DNA of 5,956 bases from Chlamydiota bacterium (lineage in GTDB: Bacteria; Chlamydiota; Chlamydiia; Chlamydiales; Rhabdochlamydiaceae), in the NCBI GenBank assembly GCA_011065235.1, contig JAAKFB010000115.1, forward strand, positions 1-5,956. Reading direction: 5' to 3'. Every line of letters begins with the position of its first letter. Positions within the stretch are counted from its first letter, which is position 1. Under the pieces are notes generated by a model. That model had not been told where the DNA came from, made no database searches, and was given only the letters and a program-made list of their open reading frames with translations. This document shows positions 1 through 4,951 of this stretch, one piece after another. Position numbers and translations under genes: made by a program.

Positions 1-119
1 ATTCATCTCCCGATGATTTTCCCTTGTAGATATTGCAGGAATATCTACTGCGGAAAAATCCTCAAGATCTGAACCGTTTTCCTGCTCGAGGATTGCCCAA
101 GTTATTTCTTTACGGGCCC
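1..119. other. Degenerate left flank, no intact gene
   Basis: No intact gene is visible here. On the plus strand one frame is open from 30 to a TAA at 144-146, and upstream of it only a single TAG (27-29) interrupts the same frame back to the window edge. The conceptual product (including RKNPQDLNRFPARGLPKLF and ending FFMHDF) looks protein-like, so this may be the decayed 3' end of an upstream gene. On the minus strand another frame (including RARKEITWAILEQENG) is also open to the left edge without a start codon in the window. Stretches of about 40 open codons occur often by chance, so neither is called as a gene. The adjacent broken transposase supports reading this as decayed DNA. Confidence 0.3.
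26..48. repeat. Perfect 9-bp inverted repeat, 5-nt loop
   Basis: The arms GTAGATATT (26-34) and AATATCTAC (40-48) are exact reverse complements around the loop GCAGG. No T-tract follows on either strand, so it is not an ordinary intrinsic terminator. It lies in decayed DNA next to an insertion sequence remnant and includes the TAG that breaks the plus-strand frame. Its role is unknown. Confidence 0.55.
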
Positions 120-188
120 TTAGAGTTTTTTATGCATGACTTCTAATCTTGATAACTCCTTGTTACTCATAATGATAACTCTTTCCAT
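120..188 (-). pseudogene. Truncated transposase, N-terminal fragment only
   Basis: Reading the minus strand from the ATG at 188, 22 codons precede a TAA at 120-122. The product contains IIMSNKELSRLEVMHKKL. This resembles, from memory, the extreme N-terminus of ISNCY/IS481-type transposases, where a segment like MSxKELxRLEVxxKxL comes just before the helix-turn-helix. Everything after that point is missing: no HTH and no DDE domain follow in any frame before the left edge. A purine-rich GAGGGGAG lies about 8 bases before the ATG, as expected for an original translation start. I infer a transposase gene cut by a deletion shortly after its start. The fragment is short, so the family assignment is tentative; that it is broken is clear. 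Confidence 0.55.
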
Positions 189-258
189 AGTTGTAGCTCC
201 CCTCTTTGTTAAAATTATTTTTTACAAAAAAGGGGGCATTTCTATTGGAAGCCTACAA
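189..258 (-). mobile_element. Noncoding end of an insertion sequence remnant
   Basis: This is the upstream region of the broken transposase. Reading the minus strand outward-in, it contains CCAATAGAAATGCCCCC followed by TTTTTTG and an A/T-rich stretch, then the transposase ribosome site. The AATAGAAATGYCCCC pattern is one I recall from terminal repeats of ISNCY/IS481-like elements. The partner end is not in the window, so terminal repeats and target duplication cannot be checked. The true outer boundary could extend to about 278, where the minus strand reads TGTCAA. This is inference from resemblance and from the adjoining fragment. Confidence 0.4.
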
Positions 259-272
259 GAATTAACTAAATC

Positions 273-317
273 TTGACAAATAATAAACATTCTATTACTA
301 TGTATATATAAGGAGGG
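273..317 (+). promoter_or_regulatory. Promoter and ribosome site for the 406-aa gene
   Basis: TTGACA (273-278) is a perfect -35 box. After 17 bases comes TACTAT (296-301), a 4-of-6 match to -10 with the key TA...AT bases. The predicted start is near 308, giving a leader of only about 18 bases. AGGAGGG (311-317), a strong Shine-Dalgarno, lies 8 bases before the ATG at 326 and fixes that start. The promoter probably serves the operon through mreC, since no terminator separates the three genes. Confidence 0.7.
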
Positions 318-325
318 TAAAAATA

Positions 326-1546
326 ATGACAAATGCTATAAATTCACAAATATCGTCCCTTCCAACAGTCAATTCCTCGAGATCAGAATTCAAAAATCCC
401 CTGGCCAAAAAAGTTGGAAGAGTGGCAATCACTGCATTGCTTTACACCACACGAGTAGTCTTTGCACCTCTGACAATTGCGGCAATCTCTTATCGTCTCT
501 ACAGTAAATATTCCATGAAAAGCACTATCGAAGAGCTGGGCAAAAAACGCTATAAGGCATTACTCAACGCTATCGGAGATTCCACATCCAATTCATCTGC
601 AGACATGCTTGCTCTGTTAACATCTCGACCAAAGAGTGGATATCATGCCTATATGCAAAAAGTCCGCTCCACGATCGATGCGGCTCTAGCGACATCTGAG
701 GGGGAAAACGATCCCGTTCTTCTCCTTGCAGCACACACATTGACAACGCAAGCTCCAGGAATGGAAAGTATTGAGGCCTATGGCAAAAAAGTCACCGATC
801 GGATCCCCATCCCCGAAAAAGAGCTGAGCTATTCTGGATTGGCAGACGTGCTTGATGAAGCTGTAAAGCGGCATACCTACTTTAACAAAGATAACGTGAT
901 TTCCCATATTTTTTGGATATTTGCCCATCCGGAAAAAGCTCTGCATGCCTTTTTTGATCAAACAGGTCTACAAGACCCTTTAAAATACAACTCTTTTGCA
1001 CGTGGAAATGCGAATATCCATATCGGATCTTTCGATGTTGGAAATGCAAAAATCCATTTTTCCTTAGGCCCCACGCCGACTTGTGACCGCCTTTTCGAAG
1101 CCCATTTGAAATACCTGAAAGACAAACAAGGGCATGTTCATTTTTTCCACGATTTAGAAGGGGGACCCTCAGCTGAAAACACGCGTGTTCGAGAAAAGGG
1201 ACAATTGGCAGTACGCTTTCCAGAGCAATTGACCTATAAGAGTACTCCATTTGATAAATTTGATCTTAACGAGATAACAAAGCAGGCTTTTGAAACCATT
1301 AAAGAAATCGCAAAAGACAAAACAGATATATATCTAGGACAGGCCTGCAAACAAGATATCGATCGGGGAGTTATTCTCAACGTGATCACCATGCTCCGTT
1401 TTGATAAACTTGCAAACAAGCCTCTAACACGTGAGCGACTCAATCAAATTGTTGGGATCGTCCTTCTCCGTGCAGGTATGGTCGATGACCGCGCTATCCT
1501 AGCCAACCGCTATGCAGTCTTGAGCAATTATCTCAGAGCCATGTAA
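326..1546 (+). CDS. Hypothetical protein, effector-like N-terminus, CX5R motif
   Basis: I do not recognise this 406-residue protein with certainty. Residues 1-22 are rich in Ser, Asn and Thr, like type III secretion leaders. Residues 30-60 form a hydrophobic stretch (ITALLYTTRVVFAPLTIAAI) broken by Arg43, possibly one membrane segment. The remainder is soluble-looking, mixed helix and strand, with a glycine/asparagine-rich patch at 226-248 and HFFHDLEGG at 272-280. Residues 341-348 read CKQDIDRG, which fits the CX5R loop of cysteine-dependent phosphatases and loosely resembles the CKxGxDRTG loop of phosphoinositide phosphatases. The usual Ser/Thr after Arg is a Gly here, so activity is unproven. 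The ATG at 326 has an excellent ribosome site. The gene sits between an insertion sequence remnant and housekeeping genes, and ends 9 bases before the aminotransferase, so it probably shares that transcript. A secreted or inclusion-membrane role is inference only. Confidence 0.85.
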   Translation: MTNAINSQISSLPTVNSSRSEFKNPLAKKVGRVAITALLYTTRVVFAPLTIAAISYRLYSKYSMKSTIEELGKKRYKALLNAIGDSTSNSSADMLALLTSRPKSGYHAYMQKVRSTIDAALATSEGENDPVLLLAAHTLTTQAPGMESIEAYGKKVTDRIPIPEKELSYSGLADVLDEAVKRHTYFNKDNVISHIFWIFAHPEKALHAFFDQTGLQDPLKYNSFARGNANIHIGSFDVGNAKIHFSLGPTPTCDRLFEAHLKYLKDKQGHVHFFHDLEGGPSAENTRVREKGQLAVRFPEQLTYKSTPFDKFDLNEITKQAFETIKEIAKDKTDIYLGQACKQDIDRGVILNVITMLRFDKLANKPLTRERLNQIVGIVLLRAGMVDDRAILANRYAVLSNYLRAM

Positions 1547-1555
1547 GATGCATGT

Positions 1556-2731
1556 ATGCATCCCTACGATCAAATTCGCGAGTTACCAGCTGATCCTATT
1601 TTTGGACTCAGTGCCAAATTCAAAGCAGATAAACGGCCAGGCAAATTCACGTTTGTCACGGGGTATTTTCGCAAACAAGATCTCACGACGCCCGTTTTAG
1701 ACACCGTTGCAGAAGCGGAAAAGAGATTAGCCGAGGCGCGTCATAAGCGGGAATACTTGCCAATTGATGGAGACCTGGAGTTTGCCACTGAAATTGGTAA
1801 GCTCGCCTTCGGTTCCCATTGGGACCCCGAAAAGATCTACGGCCTTCAGACGGTAGGCGGAACAGGCGCCCTTTTTTTAATAGGCAAACTGGCAAAGGCA
1901 TGGACAAATGTCATCGCTATTTCCGATCCTACCTGGACCAATCACTGGGGGATTTTCACCCTCGCAGGGCTCAAAACAGAGCCGTATCCCTATTATGCCA
2001 ACAGAAAATTGCAATTTGACGGATGCGTGGAAAAACTGCAGTCCCTTCCCAAAGGAGCATGCGTTCTCATCCACACCAATTGCCATAACACAACTGGTTT
2101 TGACCTCACGAAAGAGCAGTGGCAAGAGCTATGCGCATTGGTGGAGAAGAAACAGCTCTACCCCATTCTCGACATGGCCTATCAAGGGTTTTCAGCAACT
2201 CCCGATGAAGACGCATATGGACCACGCCTTTTTTTTGAAAAAGGCTTGAATTTTGCCCTCACCTATACCTGTGCGAAGAATTTTTCGATTTATGGGGAGA
2301 GAGCAGGAGCCCTTTTTGTTGTTGATCAATCTTCCAAAAACTTGAGGGCGATAAAAAGCCAGATCAAAGCCCAAATTCGAGGATGTTATTCCAATCCTCC
2401 CATTCATGCAGCAGCAATTGTGAAGACCATTCTAAAATCTTCAGATCTCAAAGCAAAATGGCTCAAAGAACTCGAAGGAATGCGCAAACGGATGCATGCT
2501 GTGCGTAATGCGTTCGTTGATTTGCTCGTCCAAAAAGATCCAGAAGGAAATTGGGAACCAATTCGACAAGGAAAAGGTCTTTTTTGCTGCAGCGATCTTT
2601 CCTCTAAAGCCGTTACGCGCTTATGCGAGGAAAAAGCACTTTACGTAGCCGTTGATGGACGGATTAATTTAACGGGTCTCAATGACCAAAATTTAGAGCA
2701 ATTTGTCGACGCTCTGTTGGAAATGCAATAA
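1556..2731 (+). CDS. tyrB: Aspartate/aromatic aminotransferase (PLP, class I)
   Basis: A fold-type I PLP enzyme transferring an amino group between aspartate or aromatic amino acids and 2-oxoglutarate in the cytoplasm. The 391 residues match the family (E. coli AspC/TyrB are about 397). It starts with DQIRELPADPIFGL, the usual beginning of AspC/TyrB, which supports the ATG at 1556. Visible landmarks are DPTW with the PLP-stacking Trp, N178 in CHNTTG (normally CHNPTG), D206 and Y209 in LDMAYQGF, the PLP lysine K241 in CAKNF, R249 in YGERAG, and two substrate-carboxylate arginines, R275 in RGCYSNPP and R369 in DGRINLTG. All catalytic residues are present, so it should be active. Substrate preference cannot be decided from sequence; tyrB follows the name I recall for the Chlamydia orthologue, also next to an mreC-like gene. 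No clear Shine-Dalgarno precedes it, and its stop overlaps the mreC start, so translation is probably coupled. Confidence 0.95.
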   Translation: MHPYDQIRELPADPIFGLSAKFKADKRPGKFTFVTGYFRKQDLTTPVLDTVAEAEKRLAEARHKREYLPIDGDLEFATEIGKLAFGSHWDPEKIYGLQTVGGTGALFLIGKLAKAWTNVIAISDPTWTNHWGIFTLAGLKTEPYPYYANRKLQFDGCVEKLQSLPKGACVLIHTNCHNTTGFDLTKEQWQELCALVEKKQLYPILDMAYQGFSATPDEDAYGPRLFFEKGLNFALTYTCAKNFSIYGERAGALFVVDQSSKNLRAIKSQIKAQIRGCYSNPPIHAAAIVKTILKSSDLKAKWLKELEGMRKRMHAVRNAFVDLLVQKDPEGNWEPIRQGKGLFCCSDLSSKAVTRLCEEKALYVAVDGRINLTGLNDQNLEQFVDALLEMQ

Positions 2732-3783
2732 TGCGGAATCGTTCTTTCTTATTTCTCATAGTCTTTGTCTTCCTCCTCCTCAGTCTTCCAAAATCGAGCG
2801 CGGATAAGATCCGCTCATGGACGATCTGTGCTATTTCTCCCAGCTGGAAATTGACAGGTGAAAAAGATGTGGAAAAGCTAGAACTCGAAAATCAAATGCT
2901 CAAAGGGCAGATTCGCGAGCTCAAAAGTTGGGTCTTGGAAAATGCCGAACTGGAAGGGCAATTTCAAGAGCTCCGCTGCATCACTGCAAAAGCAGGAGAT
3001 CCTTTTTTTGAAAGAAGAAGCCGCTATTTGGCGCAAATTCTCCAAAGATCTGTTTATTCACTACCTGCACGTGTAGTTTTTCGTGAGCCAGCGAGTTGGA
3101 GCAGCAGCATTTGGCTCAACGTAGGGGAGCGGGACAATGAGCGAATCGGCAAAGAAATTGTCGCTAAAAATAGCCCTGTTGTTGTGGGAAAAGCCATTGT
3201 TGGCGTTGTCGAAGAAGTGACAAAAACTAGATGTTTGGTACGCCTCATCACAGATCAGTCACTCACCCCCTCCGTCCGTGCGGTACGAGGAGGCGAGCAA
3301 AACCGGGACTTAGCAGAAGCGCTCGATACCCTTGTCAAAAAACTTTCCCTGCAAAACCATTTAGAAGGATCACAAGAATTAGTCGCTGCGCTACGTGGGT
3401 TTCAAGCACAATTAGACCTCGATGAAAGCGCTAGCTATCTGGCCAAAGGACAGCTGCATGGCACGAGTCACCCCCTTTGGAGATCACTTGGGCAAACATT
3501 GAAAGGGGTCGGGTTCAATTACGATTTCAGTGATGAAGAAGGAAGTGCCGTCAACTTGCGCACAGGTGTCTACAAAAATGGCATCCAACAGCCTCTCATT
3601 CGTACAGGAGACCTTCTAATCACAACCGGAATGGACGGAATTTTTCCTCCTGATTTGCGCGTAGGAATCGTGACAAAAATCCTTCCACTTCACGAAGGAG
3701 AGTGTTCCTATCAACTCGAAGCCGATGCACTCATTCCCAATCTGAATACACTCTCAGAAGTATTTGTCCTACCTCCAATTTAA
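2731..3783 (+). CDS. mreC: Rod shape-determining protein MreC
   Basis: MreC is an inner-membrane protein whose periplasmic part scaffolds peptidoglycan synthases with MreB; in chlamydiae the MreB system acts in division rather than rod growth. The 350 residues have the family order. Residues 1-5 are basic and 5-20 form one membrane anchor. Residues 44-85 form a Glu/Leu-rich coiled coil that dimerises the protein. A first beta domain (about 111-186) contains PARVVFREPASWSSSIWLN, VGKAIVGVV and RLITDQSLTPSVRAVRG. A second (about 236-350) contains YLAKGQLHG, RTGDLLITTGMDGIFPPDL and VGIVTKILP. The segment at 187-235 between them is helical and charged; in MreC this link is often shorter, so it may be a lineage insertion. 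The ATG overlaps the aminotransferase stop (TAATG), which implies translational coupling. mreD is not adjacent. No terminator follows before the next promoter, so transcripts may run on to 4065. Confidence 0.9.
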   Translation: MRNRSFLFLIVFVFLLLSLPKSSADKIRSWTICAISPSWKLTGEKDVEKLELENQMLKGQIRELKSWVLENAELEGQFQELRCITAKAGDPFFERRSRYLAQILQRSVYSLPARVVFREPASWSSSIWLNVGERDNERIGKEIVAKNSPVVVGKAIVGVVEEVTKTRCLVRLITDQSLTPSVRAVRGGEQNRDLAEALDTLVKKLSLQNHLEGSQELVAALRGFQAQLDLDESASYLAKGQLHGTSHPLWRSLGQTLKGVGFNYDFSDEEGSAVNLRTGVYKNGIQQPLIRTGDLLITTGMDGIFPPDLRVGIVTKILPLHEGECSYQLEADALIPNLNTLSEVFVLPPI

Positions 3784-3804
3784 TTCCAGATGTCAACCTT
3801 GCGT

Positions 3805-3834
3805 TTGACAAAATTGAATGCACGCGCGTACAAT
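3805..3834 (+). promoter_or_regulatory. Strong sigma70-type promoter of the small secreted-peptide gene
   Basis: TTGACA (3805-3810) matches the -35 consensus exactly. After an 18-base spacer, TACAAT (3829-3834) matches -10 at 5 of 6 positions. The predicted start is about 3841, 34 bases before the ATG at 3875. The spacer contains the alternating ACGCGCGT (3822-3829). This is the best promoter match in the window. It lies directly after mreC and gives the 47-codon gene its own transcript. Confidence 0.75.
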
Positions 3835-3845
3835 CCGGATTGTAC
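3828..3845. promoter_or_regulatory. 18-bp perfect palindrome over -10 and start: candidate operator
   Basis: GTACAATCCGGATTGTAC is its own exact reverse complement over 18 bases. It covers the whole -10 box and the predicted transcription start at about 3841, the classical place for a repressor operator. The regulator is unknown. The outer GTAC bases recall the E. coli TrpR operator, but the CTAG core of that site is absent. In an mRNA reading through from mreC the same bases could form a 7-bp hairpin with loop CCGG. Confidence 0.6.
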
Positions 3846-3874
3846 TCTAACTGTCGAATTGAAAGGAGACAATT

Positions 3875-4018
3875 ATGTATAAGTATTTTGGATGGATTTT
3901 CGCAGCGATGATGTCTTTGACTCTAGTTTCTGCTTTTGCTGAAGATAATGACGCTGATGAAGCTGCTACACCTGATGCTCAAGAAGAAGTTGCAGTCGCA
4001 GACGAGGCAACTGAGTAA
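3875..4018 (+). CDS. Small secreted, highly acidic peptide (47 aa)
   Basis: I do not recognise this gene. The product has a typical Sec signal peptide: a Lys at position 3, a hydrophobic core at about 5-18, and an A-F-A cleavage site at 20-22. The predicted mature peptide is only 25 residues (23-47), with 11 Asp/Glu, 7 Ala, no Lys, Arg, His or Cys, so a net charge of about -11 and probably no fold. There is no lipobox cysteine. Evidence that it is real: a near-consensus promoter, AAGGAG (3863-3868) 6 bases before the ATG, a clean signal peptide and a strong terminator 15 bases after the stop. It therefore looks like a well-expressed monocistronic gene exporting an acidic peptide to the periplasm or beyond. 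Possible roles (cation or peptide binding, partner of a basic protein, surface component) are guesses. Confidence 0.75.
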   Translation: MYKYFGWIFAAMMSLTLVSAFAEDNDADEAATPDAQEEVAVADEATE

Positions 4019-4027
4019 GTTTTTACC

Positions 4028-4921
4028 TCAAGACCCCGTTCTTTTCAAAGAGCGGGGGTTTTTTTGTCCAAATACATTTTCATATAGTTGTTTGCGTACA
4101 TCAGAGAGCTCCTTTTGAGGGTCCTCAACAGATCCCCTAAAGAGTTGACCGCATTCTTGCAATTTCCCCCCTTCTTTTAGAAAGAATAAGGGGCGATCGT
4201 AAGCCAAAAAGTCATAGCCAATCGAAGAGAAATCTCCCAAATAGATATCCGTTTTTTCTAAGAGGGGATAGATCGCTGGAAAATCTACGATGAACTCTTT
4301 TTCATACTTGCCCAAGATCCGATGAAAAGCAGCTGGATCATTTTCTTCCAAAAGAGGATGCAGCTTGATCAATAAGTGATAGTGCTCTCCAAGCGCCTGT
4401 ATCACTGCATCGATGCTCTCAAAGAACGAACTCGAAGTGGCTTTGGTCTCCCACGTCGGGGCATAGAGAACCACTTTTTTTTCCGTCTGAAAGAACTTTG
4501 CCGCAAGTGCATCAAAATGGCTTTTGTGCTCATTGTAAAACCAGAGGCGATAGTTGCCCTCTTTTTCATAGGAGAGTTCAATGTCTTGCTCAACAGGCAT
4601 TTTGAGCAAATCTTCTTTATCGGAGTAGCCGTGGGGCGCAAAAACAAACCGGATCGTTTTGTTAAAAAATAACTTTACAAGAGGTTGAAGCTCCATGGCC
4701 CAAAATTTCCCACAAGTGACAATCTCATTAAAATTTTTAGCAATATATTCCAGAGTCATTTCAGATAGAGGGACATAGCGGCTCTCCACCATGGGGTAAA
4801 ATGCCTTTGCAATATCCAAATGGCGCAAGTCTGTAACGATCAAAGGGATATTTCTCGAGAAGCAAATGGGAGCTAAATGATCGAGGTGGGTCTCAGGACC
4901 AGTACTAATTGCAGCTTTCAT
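4028..4921 (-). CDS. CDP-glycerol glycerophosphotransferase-like protein
   Basis: A GT-B-like enzyme of the CDP-glycerol:poly(glycerophosphate) glycerophosphotransferase family (TagB/TagF C-terminal domain). Family members move glycerol-phosphate, or a related polyol-phosphate, from a CDP donor onto a glycan at the cytoplasmic side of the membrane. Visible landmarks in the 297 residues are FAPHGYSDKE with H97-G98, VLYAPTWE (151-158), LLIKLHPL with H188-P189, and YLGDFSSIGYDFLAYDRPLF (227-246), the hallmark D-x-S-S-x-G-x-D-F block. H97 and H188 match the two family histidines thought to be catalytic. The protein is shorter than Gram-positive TagF and starts directly at a first Rossmann-like strand. 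No in-frame start lies upstream before a stop. The ribosome site is weak. The last ten or so codons fall in the terminator of the convergent small gene. Chlamydiae have no teichoic acid, so the acceptor is unknown, perhaps a lipopolysaccharide or other surface glycan (inference). Confidence 0.85.
   Translation of the reverse strand: MKAAISTGPETHLDHLAPICFSRNIPLIVTDLRHLDIAKAFYPMVESRYVPLSEMTLEYIAKNFNEIVTCGKFWAMELQPLVKLFFNKTIRFVFAPHGYSDKEDLLKMPVEQDIELSYEKEGNYRLWFYNEHKSHFDALAAKFFQTEKKVVLYAPTWETKATSSSFFESIDAVIQALGEHYHLLIKLHPLLEENDPAAFHRILGKYEKEFIVDFPAIYPLLEKTDIYLGDFSSIGYDFLAYDRPLFFLKEGGKLQECGQLFRGSVEDPQKELSDVRKQLYENVFGQKNPRSLKRTGS
4034..4065 (+). terminator. Rho-independent terminator
   Basis: CCCCGTTCTT (4034-4043) pairs with AAGAGCGGGG (4048-4057), including one T-G wobble, around a 4-base loop. 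A G and seven T's (4059-4065) follow on the plus strand. It ends the small-peptide transcript and any read-through from mreC. On the minus strand no T-rich tail follows the hairpin, so it acts in one direction. It lies inside the 3' coding end of the convergent gene. Confidence 0.9.
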
Positions 4922-4945
4922 AAAATTTTTTGCCTGTGTTATACT
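4917..4945 (+). promoter_or_regulatory. Extended -10 promoter giving a possibly leaderless mRNA
   Basis: TGTTATACT (4937-4945) is a good extended -10 element (TGn plus TATACT). TTCATA, 17 bases upstream (4917-4922), is a 4-of-6 match to -35. The usual 6-7 base distance puts the transcription start at about the A of the ATG at 4952. No Shine-Dalgarno lies between, which fits a leaderless transcript. The minus strand of the same bases reads TATAAC (4944-4939), a possible overlapping -10 for the divergent gene, with no good -35. Confidence 0.5.
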
Positions 4946-4951
4946 ACTCGT

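Noticed and set aside
57..94. Imperfect hairpin AATCCTC...GAGGATT
   Set aside because: The stem is only 7 bp with a 24-base loop and no T-tract; such a match is expected by chance.
686..1443. Minus-strand open frames inside the 406-residue gene
   Set aside because: They are antisense shadows without start signals or recognisable domains.
3828..3845. TrpR operator
   Set aside because: Only the outer GTAC bases and the length agree; the CTAG half-site core needed by TrpR is absent.
4034..4057. Bidirectional terminator
   Set aside because: The minus strand after the hairpin reads TCTTGAGGTAAAAACT, without a T-tract.
3936..4118. Plus-strand open frame overlapping the small-peptide gene and the terminator
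   Set aside because: It runs through the terminator hairpin and T-tract, has no ribosome site, and overlaps the better-supported small gene in another frame.
4376..4672. Plus-strand open frame opposite the glycerophosphotransferase gene
   Set aside because: It is antisense to a gene with clear family motifs, and has no ribosome site or recognisable product.
4877..4951. Upstream in-frame ATG for the phosphatase with GGGAG 4 bases before it
   Set aside because: It would overlap the first 45 bases of the divergent gene, add a Cys-rich stretch unlike the rest, and lie upstream of the best promoter, which starts transcription at about 4952.
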